48,954 bases of DNA from an uncultured Cyclobacteriaceae bacterium (GTDB lineage: Bacteria; Bacteroidota; Bacteroidia; Cytophagales; Cyclobacteriaceae), in NCBI GenBank assembly GCA_947492745.1, contig CANLOE010000051.1, forward strand, positions 1-48,954. The letters run 5' to 3'. Numbering within the stretch: position 1 is the stretch's first letter; each line of letters opens with the position of its first letter. A model generated the notes under the pieces. The model did no database searches and was not told the origin of the DNA. It saw only the letters and a list, made by a program, of their open reading frames with translations. The translations under genes were made by a program, and so were the position numbers. Shown here piece after piece: positions 10,551 through 21,400 of the stretch.

Positions 10551-10793
10551 AAGCTTAAAAATAAAGAGAAAAAAATTATTTTGGCAAAACTTTGGCCTCT
10601 AATCTTTCCCCTTTGACTTCCATTGCAAAGTATCTCCCTGAAATCGAGATGTTTTTGTGTGAAATTTTTAATTTAAAACTACTGAATTTATATCTAATCC
10701 CGTCTATTTTGACCGCTATCGATTTTCCAGATGATACCAAGAAAGGTTTTGTTCTACCTATTCGGTCAATTGTACAAAGTAAATACGAAGAGC

Positions 10794-12557
10794 TTACTTG
10801 ATCTCGATATCGTATGGCATTCGGGCCTGCACACCTCGCATATCATTTAGTTTTTTCACTTTTTCAAGATAGTAATAATACTCCCCAAGGCCTTCCCGTA
10901 ACACTTTTGCCCTTGAGCTTTTTCCCATGTCTCCCAGAATACGTTCTAAGAATGGTTTATACTCCGGGTAAAAACGCAGGGTATAGTCATCGTCGTTTAA
11001 CCCTGCTTTTGTGACGGCTATTCGTACCGCATCGTCAAAGCCACCTAGTACATCCACCAAGCCATTGGCCTTGGCCTGTGCTCCTGTCCATACGCGTCCC
11101 GAAGCGACGCTCTTTAAGTGTTCGATATCCATATTCCTACCTTGCGCGGCCTTGCCGGTAAAAGTTTCATAGCCTTCTTCGATATCTGTTTGTATAATAT
11201 CTTTCTCTGCTGCGGTAAGTGGCCTGGTCACTGTGTAGAGATTCGAATATGTCCCCGTCTTGACAACATCGGTCGTAATGCCGAGCTTGCTCTCCAGTAG
11301 CCCAGAGGCATTGAACATAATAGCAAAAATACCGATAGAACCTGTGATGGTGTTGGGTTGTGCTACAATGGTATCGCAGTTCATGGCCATATAGTAGCCT
11401 CCAGAGGCTGCAACATTCCCCATAGAAGCAATAATGGGCTTCTCTCCTCTTGCCAGAGCAATCTCCTTCCACATAACATCGGAGGCAATAAAGCTTCCTC
11501 CCGGTGAATTGATTCTAATAATTATCGCTTTTATATCATCGTCCAATCGTGCCTTCCTTATCTCCTTTGCGAAGCGGTCGGATCCTACTGAGCCTTCGCC
11601 CCCTTTTCCGGACACAATCGTACCATCTGCTACGATAACTGCTATCTTATTGGAAGACCGGTTATACGTACTCACTGTTTTCTTATACTTATCATAAGTC
11701 ACTAATTCCAACTTATCTTCTTCACCCAATTCGATATCGCTCTTCATTCTATCTTCCACTTCGCTATAGTAAGCTGTGCCGTCAATGAGGCCCAACCGGA
11801 GTGCATCCTGAGCATTTCTGACCATCATACTGTCGGAAATAGCTCTAAGTTTCTCAGGAGCTATCTTTCTTGATTCTGAAATATTCGTCAGCATGAAACC
11901 ATAAACAGAGTTAAGCATTTCTTTTACCTGTAATCTGTTGGCATCGCTCATATCTTCCCTCATGAAAGGCTCTACTGCACTTTTGAACGTCCCCACTCTG
12001 AAAATCTGAGGCTCTACCTCCAATTTATCCAGCATACCTTTGTAAAAGGTAACTTCTGCATCCAATCCATTGAAATCGAGGGCTCCTTCCGGGTGAAGGT
12101 AGACATCTTCTGCGATAGAGGCCAAGTAATAAGCTCCTTCTGAATATCCCTCCGCATACGAAGTGATAAATTTGCCCGAAGTCCTAAAATCCTGTAGGGC
12201 TTGACGTATTTCTTCTATATGGGCCATACCCGCGGCAAAACCCGCAAGATCCAGATAGATCCCCTTAATATTTTCATCTTCTTTTGCCGCAAGTATAGTC
12301 GCTTTCAATTTTCTTATCCCTATAGTGCTTTCTCCTCCCTGTACCGGGATGGGCGATGGCAATTCCTCCAAAGGATTCTCCTTCTCTGTCTCTGAGATAG
12401 GCCGATTGAGGTTCAGACGCAATACCGAACCCGTCTTGACGCTCACCTCTTCCTCTGAGGATAGGCCCGCTACGATAACGCCTCCCAGTAGCAACGCCAG
12501 TAAAGAAAAAATCAACAACCCCACAATAGTGGCAAAAACAATCCTGATAAAACTCAT
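10794..12557 (-). CDS. sppA: Signal peptide peptidase SppA, 67K (double-domain) type
   Basis: This is a membrane-anchored serine protease that degrades cleaved signal peptides. An N-terminal transmembrane helix (about residues 8-30) is followed by two ClpP/crotonase-like domains. The catalytic lysine is probably in GTFKSAVEPF (about 191), in the first domain. The serine is in GNVAASGGYY (about 383), in the second, the split dyad known for the E. coli long form. The INSPGGS motif precedes the serine. Length 587 fits the long type. It is divergent from folK across 88 bp. On the minus strand TAATTTAG (12592-12585) resembles a -7 promoter element. Confidence 0.95.
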   Translation of the reverse strand: MSFIRIVFATIVGLLIFSLLALLLGGVIVAGLSSEEEVSVKTGSVLRLNLNRPISETEKENPLEELPSPIPVQGGESTIGIRKLKATILAAKEDENIKGIYLDLAGFAAGMAHIEEIRQALQDFRTSGKFITSYAEGYSEGAYYLASIAEDVYLHPEGALDFNGLDAEVTFYKGMLDKLEVEPQIFRVGTFKSAVEPFMREDMSDANRLQVKEMLNSVYGFMLTNISESRKIAPEKLRAISDSMMVRNAQDALRLGLIDGTAYYSEVEDRMKSDIELGEEDKLELVTYDKYKKTVSTYNRSSNKIAVIVADGTIVSGKGGEGSVGSDRFAKEIRKARLDDDIKAIIIRINSPGGSFIASDVMWKEIALARGEKPIIASMGNVAASGGYYMAMNCDTIVAQPNTITGSIGIFAIMFNASGLLESKLGITTDVVKTGTYSNLYTVTRPLTAAEKDIIQTDIEEGYETFTGKAAQGRNMDIEHLKSVASGRVWTGAQAKANGLVDVLGGFDDAVRIAVTKAGLNDDDYTLRFYPEYKPFLERILGDMGKSSRAKVLREGLGEYYYYLEKVKKLNDMRGVQARMPYDIEIK

Positions 12558-12645
12558 TCGTACTTTTTATGTTTAATTAATATTCTAAATTAGTAAGTTT
12601 AGCTTCTTTTTCGAAGCACAACAGCAATTATTGATTGGAAATTTG

Positions 12646-13131
12646 ATGGATGGAATATTTCTTCTTTTAGGAAGTAACCTAGGCAATAGGGTCAGCTATA
12701 TAGAGCAGGCGAAAAAACACATACAAACCTCTGCGGGTGATATTATCGAAAGCTCCAGTATCTATGAGACTGCACCTTGGGGCAATAAAAAACAGCCCTC
12801 ATTTCTCAATGAGGTGTTGCATATTGACTCCTCATGGCCCCCCGATGCATTGCTGTCTTTGTTATTGGACATAGAAGAGGAGCTGGGAAGAGTCAGGACT
12901 GTCAAATGGGGAGAGCGCTGCATCGATATCGATATACTTTACTACAATGATCTTATTACAGAAAGTGAATCATTGACTCTTCCGCACCCCGGTATACCTG
13001 TTCGTAGATTCACTTTAATTCCGCTGGTAGAAATTGCACCTGATTTTATACATCCCATACTACTGTCCAGTCAAAAAACGCTTTTGAGCGAATGCAGAGA
13101 CGCGTTGGAAGTCTGCCTTTACAGCACATAG
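12646..13131 (+). CDS. folK: 2-amino-4-hydroxy-6-hydroxymethyldihydropteridine pyrophosphokinase
   Basis: The enzyme transfers pyrophosphate from ATP to hydroxymethyl-dihydropterin in folate synthesis. Family motifs are LGSNLGNR near the N-terminus, ETAPWG, QPSFLNEV, the ATP/Mg-binding GERCIDIDILYY and LPHPGIPVRRFTLIPL. The ATG at 12646 gives 161 residues and begins MDGIFLLLGSNLG, matching the family; the TTG at 12631 would add an unconserved tail. Other folate genes are not adjacent. It converges on fabD. Confidence 0.95.
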   Translation: MDGIFLLLGSNLGNRVSYIEQAKKHIQTSAGDIIESSSIYETAPWGNKKQPSFLNEVLHIDSSWPPDALLSLLLDIEEELGRVRTVKWGERCIDIDILYYNDLITESESLTLPHPGIPVRRFTLIPLVEIAPDFIHPILLSSQKTLLSECRDALEVCLYST

Positions 13132-13198
13132 CCCCAGACTTAACGGCACCCTAAGCCTAGGACTGGAATAGTTCATAGAAAGAGTAGTCCATAAAGTA

Positions 13199-13223
13199 GA
13201 GACCGCCCTTCTCGGGCAGTCTC
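13199..13223. terminator. Hairpin between convergent folK and fabD
   Basis: GAGAC-C-GCCC pairs with GGGC-A-GTCTC with one C/A mismatch and a 5-nt loop. No strong T-run follows on either strand, so termination is inferred mainly from its position between two convergent stop codons. Confidence 0.4.
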
Positions 13224-13251
13224 CATCAAAAACGGGATTTTGCCGGTCATG

Positions 13252-14130
13252 TCATACAGCACTGCCTACTTCCATGGTTCTCTCTATCTTCTTGACCAAA
13301 CCTTGTAACACTTTGCCGGGACCACACTCTACGAACTGTGTGGCTCCATCATTGATCATATTTTTGACACATTGAGTCCAGCGTACAGGAGAGGTAAGCT
13401 GGTCGATAAGGTTAGACTTGATTATTGCTATATCCTCAGAAGGCATCGCATTAAAGTTCTGATATACAGGACATATAGGCGTATGGAAGACTGTAGTCTC
13501 TATAGCGGCAGCTAGCGCTTCTTTTGCCGGCTCCATCAATGGAGAGTGAAATGCTCCCCCTACGGGTAGTGGCAACGCCCTTTTAGCACCTGCGGCCTTC
13601 ATCTGCTCACAGGCGATGGCGACTCCTTCTCTAGTACCCGAAATGACCAATTGGCCCGGACAGTTGTAGTTCGCGGCGACCACAATCTCATCGATACTAT
13701 CACAGATTTCTTCCACTTTGCTATCTTCAAGTCCTAAGATAGCAGCCATAGTCGATGGGTTCTCTTCGCAGGCCATCTGCATGGCCGTTGCCCTTTTCGC
13801 CACGAGGGTAAGACCGTCTTCAAAACCCAAGGTACCGTTGACCACAAGTGCCGATAATTCCCCGAGGGAATGTCCGGCTACACAATCTCCTTCTTTCAAG
13901 TGCAAAGAATCAAAGGCTTTGATGACCGAATGGAGGAACACTGCTGGCTGGGTCACATTGGTCTGCTGTAATGCTTCTTTGGTGCCTTCGAACATTATAT
14001 CCTTGATATTGAAGCCCAATATCTCATTGGCCAGTTCAAATTGCTCACGCGCTTTTACACTACCTTCGTAAACGTCTTTGCCCATACCGGGGAACTGAGC
14101 TCCTTGGCCCGGAAATACATATGCTTTCAT
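13252..14130 (-). CDS. fabD: Malonyl-CoA:ACP transacylase
   Basis: This cytoplasmic enzyme loads malonyl groups onto acyl carrier protein for fatty acid synthesis. It begins with the typical MKAYVFPGQGAQ. The nucleophile elbow GHSLGE has its serine near residue 88, and the catalytic histidine is in GAFHSP near 195. The 292-residue length is right for the family. I use the ATG at 14130; the open frame extends to 14175 only through an unconserved stretch. It is not clustered with other fab genes. The 291 bp upstream to the next gene hold nothing else I recognise. Confidence 0.96.
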   Translation of the reverse strand: MKAYVFPGQGAQFPGMGKDVYEGSVKAREQFELANEILGFNIKDIMFEGTKEALQQTNVTQPAVFLHSVIKAFDSLHLKEGDCVAGHSLGELSALVVNGTLGFEDGLTLVAKRATAMQMACEENPSTMAAILGLEDSKVEEICDSIDEIVVAANYNCPGQLVISGTREGVAIACEQMKAAGAKRALPLPVGGAFHSPLMEPAKEALAAAIETTVFHTPICPVYQNFNAMPSEDIAIIKSNLIDQLTSPVRWTQCVKNMINDGATQFVECGPGKVLQGLVKKIERTMEVGSAV

Positions 14131-14421
14131 TCCTTGTTTTTTTAATGGATTTTCAACGATCTGATTTTGACGCAAACCAATATGGCATCGAATATCAAAC
14201 GTCCAAAATTTACAAATAACCTGTATGTGTTATCGCTCCTATTCATCTGTATTGGCTATCCTCTCTTTTGTGCCCTTCAAGTAAAACCGTATGTTCAGTC
14301 AATCTTTTCAAAAAACATAACAAATTGATAAATCACCTTATTTACAAGGGAGCGGGATTTCAAAAATCACATTGAAACACTAACAGGTTTACATTATCTG
14401 TACAAAGATACTTATTTGGAC

Positions 14422-14859
14422 TTAATTATTGGTAGCATCCAAGAATCTTTGCCTCAGCTCTGGACTGGGCAGTAGGCAGGTCTCCTCTTTGCCGAACCAA
14501 CGATAACGATTACGGGCTATCCAATCATAAATAGCATCTCGAATGAAACGAGGAATAAATCGGAAAAATGAAATCATGGGCCATAGACCACTTAGACGTG
14601 CGGCAATCCGAAGTACTGCGTCACTTTTACTATAAATCACATGTTCTTCTACCAATAGAATGGATTTAAGTGCGGCATAATCGATATCACTACCTGAAAG
14701 TAATGATTTAGCCTGCTCGGACTGAAGGGACGCAAAAGAAAAAGCAGCTTTTTTGTCCCTTTCTATAATAAATCTCACAGCTCCGTTACACAAGTTGCAG
14801 ACTCCATCGAACAGAACAACGCTCTGCGAAGCTTTCCCTATCGTATCAGTTGTATCCAT
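14422..14859 (-). CDS. DCC-family thiol-disulfide oxidoreductase-like protein (DUF393)
   Basis: The N-terminus carries VVLFDGVCNLCNGAVRFI, whose DGVCNLC is the DxxCxxC signature that names the DCC family. FASLQSEQA and a basic C-terminal part (IPRFIRDAIYDWIARNRYRWFG) also fit. Family members are small predicted thioredoxin-like proteins of poorly known substrate. The 145-residue length is normal. The ATG at 14859 overlaps the end of the upstream type IX cargo gene by 22 bp, so the two are probably translated from one transcript. Why these two go together is not evident. Confidence 0.85.
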   Translation of the reverse strand: MDTTDTIGKASQSVVLFDGVCNLCNGAVRFIIERDKKAAFSFASLQSEQAKSLLSGSDIDYAALKSILLVEEHVIYSKSDAVLRIAARLSGLWPMISFFRFIPRFIRDAIYDWIARNRYRWFGKEETCLLPSPELRQRFLDATNN

Positions 14860-17834
14860 CCTTTTAAAGTTCTATTTTTTTTGTCCAAATCCAATACATC
14901 GAAAGTGACTTCCGCTTGATAATAGTAGACACCACTGGCCAGTTCACGTCCCGTATTGTTTCGTCCATCCCAATTGATGAGCAAACTATTCTCGTCGCCG
15001 GCCGAGGCAGAATAACTGTACACTTCCCTACCCCAACGGTTAAATACGACAAACTGAACCGCATTAACAAAACGTGGACACTTCCTTCGGTCAAAATCAC
15101 CAATACCTCCACCTTCTCCTCCATTGGTAAAAGCATCGCTAAAAGCCATAAAGGTATCGTTCGAGCCTAGTGTTATATTGGGAGTGAAAACATTTGGAAG
15201 TACATAGTTCGGACAGTTGTCCTTACATACGGTATTACTGAATACACTTTCATTATTGGACCTGTCCACGGCGGTGACACGATAGCATCCCTTAAAGGAA
15301 GTCAGGGGTTCTCCATTGATATCCGTATCATGAAGATAGATGACGCTGTCCAGCGGGTTACCCGTAGCCTTAACGTTCCTGAGGAAGGCAAAGTCCTCCT
15401 CTCTAGAGGTAGGTGAGTAATAGATATTATAACTATTGATATCTTCGCCACATTCCAAATCTGAAATCGCCCAGCTTAATGTGTTGATATAGTCGCCAAA
15501 GTCACATGGTTTATTATCAAAGAAAAAGGTATCGCTACTCTCCAAATCGCTAAAGTCCCTGCACCGTATCAAATCAATCGTCAGGCCAGGTGCGCAGGGA
15601 GCAATACTATCATTTGGAAATGCGCAAGCTATCTGGGAACGGTTGATAAGTGGCTCATCTATCCTATCATTGCCATATACTCCTTTGGTCACAACGAAAT
15701 AACAGTACTCTTTCGTCTCATCCACGGTAGTCTCATCTAAAAACCGAGGACCTTCCACATTCACATCCGCTGTTCCGGCGAGTGCAAATCGAGAATCTCT
15801 CCAAGAAGTAGGCCTATCCTCAGCAGGATTTACTTCCATTGAGAAGACTTCATGTCCAGGAAAGTCCTGTGATCGTAAAGACCAAGGGACATCGGCCTCC
15901 CAGTCCAATTCAATCTGGCGCAGGCCGGGGAACAACTCCAAGCGCACACTGGAAGCTACCGAAGAGGTTTCCACTTCGGAACCACTGGAGGAAAAGACAA
16001 TCCTGTAATTATAAACTATGTTTCTAGTATCCAGTCCACTGTCCCTAAACGTAAACACCTCATCAACATCAAGGGGGCCTGTTCTGTCCATAACCCCGAC
16101 CTCTACTTGATTGACCGCTCCACTGAATCCCTCGGAACGAAGTATGCGGTATGAGTAGGGAGGTGGAAAAGCTATCTGGTCAATATCAAAGGGAGGTCTC
16201 CATGCGATATCTATGCTACCATTACTATCGTCCGTGTCCTCGACACTCACCTGTATGATAATGGGGGCCTCTGCGGCGATAGGTTCCACGCACTGCTCTA
16301 TGGAAACTACGCTCTCCCCTCCTTTTGGCAATGGAAACTGTGCCACCAAACGGTAACAGTAGGAAGCCCCAAAGTCCAGGCCTTCTCCATTATTATCATC
16401 TATATACTCATCACTATCGGGTTCTATTCTATCAATCAGTTCATAACCTGCAAAATCCGGCATACCCGTATCGCAGATATCGGGCTCAAACTCAAAACTG
16501 TCCACTCTCCTCCAGACTTCTATATGATCGGCATTGGGACATTGCTCGGTCTCGTAATTATCGAAAGTCAATCTTACGGAACGGCCCGAAACTATCCGCT
16601 CTGCATTGGTCAGATTCGGTGCCGGTGGAACTACCCTGATGGACCAGGATTTAAAAGTAGCTAATTTAGGGCCATTGGGCGGACTATCGGTAGCCTTGAA
16701 CGTCACTAGATAAGGCTGCTCTCGAATATGCTGGCAGTCCGTTTGCCACCTAAATCCAAATTCGGCGAAGAGGCTCGGTCCTGTAGGTTGAAAGACATCG
16801 ACAAAGGCCGGGTCTACAGTAGCGGGAGAAGGAGTTATATCGAATAACTGAGAGAAAGCCTCGATTTTTACAGGGTCATAACGGTCAGGCCCCGACCCGG
16901 GTGGCTGAGCCATGGTAGGGCGGTCCTGGGCAAGTATTTTTGCCTCCAGAACAGAACCCGCTACAACGCAGGTATCAGCGGGCACTATCAGTTCCGGTCT
17001 CTCGTTATTACAATTGAATACGATAATCTGCATATCCCTGGTAACATAGCCTATTTCAATCCACTTATCGCCGACCTTTCTCCATTCCCTGATACGAAAA
17101 GCAATGTTATATTCTCCCGCTGTACCGGGAGCATCCCACACAATATCTCCTGTTACGGGATCGATGGTAAAAATTGGCGGTCCATCGCCATTTTCATTGG
17201 ACTGATTGAAAGGCAGCCCTGATGATCCATAAAATCCCTGTGCATTAGGGTCTCTATAATTGATGACATTTACTCCATTATCGCTTTGGGGAATCACAAA
17301 ATCATAGGAAAGACTATCACCATCAATATCAAAAGCACCGGCATTGTGAAAGAAAGCAACCGTAGTACAGCCTTCATCCAATGGAGCTACATTTAACTGT
17401 GGGGAATTATTACATCCGAAAAAATTATCTGTGGTTATTTTTGTTTCTATATAAAAAGGCGTGTCAACGGAGTTGGTTATGTTCAGGATATCATCATTTC
17501 TATTGGATTCTTTGTAGCTGATCTTAAACTCGTCAGATCCCCGGAAAGTATGTGTCACTGTTACTATATTGAGTACAGTATTGGCAAAGCCACTTACATC
17601 CATTCTCCGGACATCATTAATACTAATAAACATCGGCTCGCTACCATCTCCAAAATCCAACAGACCATCACCGAACTGTACCGGAGGGCTGGCTCCACCT
17701 GTGTCCGTAAAAGCTCTGATGGTAATCACAAAATCTCTCGTTAAACAATTAGGACGTGTAACCGTGATCTCACCGGCACGAATGTGGGTAGCTTCTGCAA
17801 AATGCCCAAAAGCAGTCAACAGGATTAACAACAA
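14838..17834 (-). CDS. Large secreted protein with type IX secretion type-B (gliding-motility) C-terminal domain
   Basis: A signal peptide core (LLLILLTAFGHFAEA) is followed by an adhesin-like ectodomain of beta-rich, fibronectin-type modules (paired proline and Y/W patterns from about 280 to 800). A C-terminal domain from about 873 starts LPNVFTPNITLGSNDTF, contains VVFNRWGREVY and INWDGRNNTGRELASG, and ends KGWIQLIR. This is the CHU_C/TIGR04131 domain that directs export through the type IX system and surface attachment. The first start-like codon is TTG at 17834, but it leaves the signal peptide without its basic n-region. The frame upstream (FKYNRYLLRAAYS, back to an ATA at 17876 and a stop at about 17897) supplies one without any ATG, GTG or TTG. 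The true start is therefore uncertain. The gene overlaps the DCC gene downstream. Confidence 0.88.
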   Translation of the reverse strand: MLLILLTAFGHFAEATHIRAGEITVTRPNCLTRDFVITIRAFTDTGGASPPVQFGDGLLDFGDGSEPMFISINDVRRMDVSGFANTVLNIVTVTHTFRGSDEFKISYKESNRNDDILNITNSVDTPFYIETKITTDNFFGCNNSPQLNVAPLDEGCTTVAFFHNAGAFDIDGDSLSYDFVIPQSDNGVNVINYRDPNAQGFYGSSGLPFNQSNENGDGPPIFTIDPVTGDIVWDAPGTAGEYNIAFRIREWRKVGDKWIEIGYVTRDMQIIVFNCNNERPELIVPADTCVVAGSVLEAKILAQDRPTMAQPPGSGPDRYDPVKIEAFSQLFDITPSPATVDPAFVDVFQPTGPSLFAEFGFRWQTDCQHIREQPYLVTFKATDSPPNGPKLATFKSWSIRVVPPAPNLTNAERIVSGRSVRLTFDNYETEQCPNADHIEVWRRVDSFEFEPDICDTGMPDFAGYELIDRIEPDSDEYIDDNNGEGLDFGASYCYRLVAQFPLPKGGESVVSIEQCVEPIAAEAPIIIQVSVEDTDDSNGSIDIAWRPPFDIDQIAFPPPYSYRILRSEGFSGAVNQVEVGVMDRTGPLDVDEVFTFRDSGLDTRNIVYNYRIVFSSSGSEVETSSVASSVRLELFPGLRQIELDWEADVPWSLRSQDFPGHEVFSMEVNPAEDRPTSWRDSRFALAGTADVNVEGPRFLDETTVDETKEYCYFVVTKGVYGNDRIDEPLINRSQIACAFPNDSIAPCAPGLTIDLIRCRDFSDLESSDTFFFDNKPCDFGDYINTLSWAISDLECGEDINSYNIYYSPTSREEDFAFLRNVKATGNPLDSVIYLHDTDINGEPLTSFKGCYRVTAVDRSNNESVFSNTVCKDNCPNYVLPNVFTPNITLGSNDTFMAFSDAFTNGGEGGGIGDFDRRKCPRFVNAVQFVVFNRWGREVYSYSASAGDENSLLINWDGRNNTGRELASGVYYYQAEVTFDVLDLDKKNRTLKGWIQLIR

Positions 17835-18194
17835 GCTGTAGGCAGCCCGAAGTAAATAGCGATTATATTTGAATATTTTGATAGCGTCGGTTTTTTATGT
17901 TTTTCATATAGATAAACACTAAAATAAAAAAATTAGTTACAATTTTTTTTTGATTTACAAGATAATGGCACATTTAAACCTTTTCAATACCAATAAACCT
18001 CTTTTTTGCTCCACCTCAAAGCCACTACTATACAAAATCTTGATAATGAGACCAAAACGATAACAAAAACCAACACCTCCAAGGTAGCATAGATCACATC
18101 GAAATATACCTCCTTCGCTCTCTACTAACTCAAATCACTAAGTTCCCCATCAATAAAAATATAGCTAACTGACTATGTATCGGATCTGTACTTA

Positions 18195-18408
18195 GAAACT
18201 GTTTCAAACTTGTGCGTCTTTATTTTCTTAAATAATCTTTTGGCAAGGGGTGTCGTTGAAATTTCCGCAGATAGCGCTACTATCTTTGCCCATCTCCCAC
18301 CCGGTCGGCCCCTTCACTGGCTAAATACTCAGGACATCATTTTAACGATCGTACCTCTCCAAAATAAGCGATAACAATTTCCATAATAATAGTTGTCAAG
18401 ACCTCTCT
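18195..18408 (+). repeat. Family C repeat, most complete copy
   Basis: It opens GAAACTGTTTCAAACTTGTG and closes near TAGTTGTCAAGACC, with the shared blocks AAATTTCCGC, CTATCTTTGCC, GGCCCCTTCACT, CATTTTAACG and CCAAAATAAGCGATAACAA. The hairpin GATAG-CGCTA-CTATC is at 18270-18284. It fills most of the gap between the 17834 and 18413 genes; the rest (17878-18194) is AT-rich with nothing recognised. Confidence 0.6.
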
Positions 18409-18412
18409 TAGC

Positions 18413-21400
18413 TCATTCTTTCCCAACAATAGTGAGTGGACTGAGACTCTTGGTATACAATGTGCCATTGCTTGAGGCCATATATACAATCAGGTAATAA
18501 GCATGGCCCTCTGGCAGTTCCGAACTGGGTACCAGGCCATCCAACTTAAATGTGGCATGGATAGTTCCCGCTTCTTCTCCAAGGGCATCTTTTTCCAAAT
18601 ATACGATATTTCTATAGGCTCTCCGGAAATCCAGTTCCCGTAACATTACTTTCACCCCACCGAGGTCTTGTGAAGCCACTGTATGTCCTGATCCAGCATG
18701 GTAGTTCACCTTTACTTTCATCTCCTCCCCTATGACATAGGCGGTATTAAGGTAATGGGTAGAATCTCCAAAGCTGATATAGGGTGCTGTATAGGCAAGA
18801 ACTTTGAGTGACTTTTTTCCTTCAATGTGTTTTTTCCCATTCGATACGGCCTTTAGGCTCGCACTCCCCGTTTTCAATGCCGTGACCAGTCCGGAACTGC
18901 TTATGGTGGCTACTCCCGGATGGCTACTGACCCAGTCCCAGTCCCGGTTATCTGCCTGTACAGGATATGCCGTGGCCAATAGTTGTAAGGAATCGCCTTC
19001 GTACAAGGTCGTGTCTCCGCCATCTATTTCAATTTTCTCTACAGGAACGGGATAATACTTCTCGATGGTCAGTGGGAGTGATGAAGAGATACCACTGACA
19101 GGACTCATGGCTTTGATTACCGCCTTTTTTCCAACTTTACCCACTGCCTTAACCTTGCCCCTGGTCACTGTGAATACTCTTTCGTCCGATGATGACCATT
19201 GTACTTGTTTATCGGCATTTATGGGCATTATCTCGGCGGATAGTTGAATGGAGGTCCCTTTTCTCACCTTGGGCCTTGTCCATGGAATGATAATCTTTTC
19301 GGGGTCGACTTTATCTGTGTCCAGCAGCATGTTTACCTTTTTATCGGTCAGTTCGGTAGTTTCTCCATTTCGCCATCTCACGGTAACTTTTTCTATCCTT
19401 TCTGCTTTGCCCAAGCCAAAATGAACGATATTCAGTAAGCTTTGGGAGAATATCTCTCCCGATGAACCTATCCTTTTTCGGTATTCGCTATGAGCTGTCT
19501 TCAAATACACCTCTGCCCCTATGGCATCGACATGGGATCTGGGAGCATAACCCACCTTCACCAGTGCATAATTATTATGGGAGATGCCTTTATTTCCATA
19601 GAGGTACCACATCCCATGATCATCACTACCATTGAGCATATCCAAATCTCCGTCGAGATCAAAGTCGAACAATTGTCCCATATCGCCATGCCCATCATCA
19701 TCCACATCACTGGCATCGGTAGGCGTCATCCGCTCAAAGTGGCCCTTTCCCGTGTTCAACAACATGTAGTCCGCTGGCTTCGAAGATAAAAAGCCCCAGC
19801 GGTGTACGAAAAGGTCTTCAAAACCATCATTGTTCAGGTCTCCGACCGCTACCCCGGAGTGATTACCTGCCTGCGGCACATTCCATTCTTGGGACACATC
19901 GGTAAAGCTGCCTTCATCATTTCTCAATAAGAGGTCAGGTTCGTTTCTGTTTAGGGGGACAAACTGAGGTTCCGAGCTTTTGACACCTGTCAGTCCAAAG
20001 CCTACATTCCAGAAGATATCACCATTGATGACCACGGCCGACTTCCAGTATCCTTTACCGATATGGCCAAAATAAATACCATTGTCAGATAGGCGTTTGG
20101 GCCATCCTTTGGCCATGGAAGGAGCGATGGAAAGTTTGCCTCCCACTTTGAAAGTATGTCTATCTTTCTTTTTACCCAGATATACGGGAAAATCTTCTCC
20201 TTTGAAGCCATTTCTACCCACAAAATCGTAGTCTTGAAAATCTATATTTCCTTCGGCTTGCAGCGTCATTTCGTAACTGCCTTTTTGACGTATTTTTATG
20301 TCTATCCGTTTTTGAAAGGGATGAAAATCGAAAGTCGGTCTGTCGCCTACTCCGAAGGCTTTCCCTCTGGCAAAATAAAGATCGAAGTCACCATCATTAT
20401 CGATATCGATATCGGTAGCCCCCATCATACGTCTCATAGAGGAAAAGTCCTTGGGCATTTGAGCAGTAGCTTCCGTAAAGGTAAAATCACCATTGCCCAG
20501 CCAGACCGTATTCGTAGGGTCGTAGAGTACGATATCATCGATATGGTCATTGTTCAGGTCGGTGACCAGTGCGCGCTGGGCATCGACCAACTCGATACCG
20601 GGCACACGTAGTGGTTCGAATGTACCGTCTCCTTTGTTACGATAGAAGAGGTGCTGCGGTGTCTCTCCATTAATGTCCTTTGCATTGATAAACATAATGT
20701 CCAGATCACCATCCAAGTCCATATCCGACCATCGTGCACCACGTCCTCTTGCCCCTGCATTCAAACCTACATCTCCCGTGACCAATACCAACTTGCCATC
20801 ATCGTTTCTCCAAAAATCAGGTAGTGAAGGGTTTTTACCATTACCTCCGCCCTTTGTCTGCATAATGTCCAAATCACCATCATTATCAAAATCGGCACAA
20901 GAAGCACCGTGCAGGTCCTCCAGCCACCACCGAGAGAGGTTTTGATCATGTTTGCGCACCGTACCATCGCCATTGTTCCAATAGAGTTTATTGGTCTCGG
21001 CATTATGATTGATCAGGATAAAATCATAATCGCCATCCTGATCGATATCCGCCACACAGGGTCCCCCGTATTTGATAGAGTTGACCCGGTCCAGCCCGGC
21101 CTGCTCGGAGATATCCTCAAAAGAAGGGATACCCAAGCCAGGATAAGCTTCTATATCCATACGATGCAGCGTCACGTCTCCACTTTTAACACTTACCTTC
21201 AGCACCTTATCGTCATTAGAACTGAACCTGATCAATCCGTTCAGTTCATGTTTTCCGGCACTAGGTATATGGACATTATCCAGCAGAACCGACTCGCCGT
21301 CCATTAGGCTCAAACTAGCATAGTCACTGTCCATAGTTACATCGAAAGTTACTCGTTTGACCAATGGGCCGGTAGCTTTATAGGTCACGATAAGTGGGGT

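Noticed and set aside
10592-10801. 69-residue plus-strand frame between bioB and sppA
   Set aside because: It has no leader or domain signal and overlaps the sppA stop; the space is better explained as the bioB promoter region.
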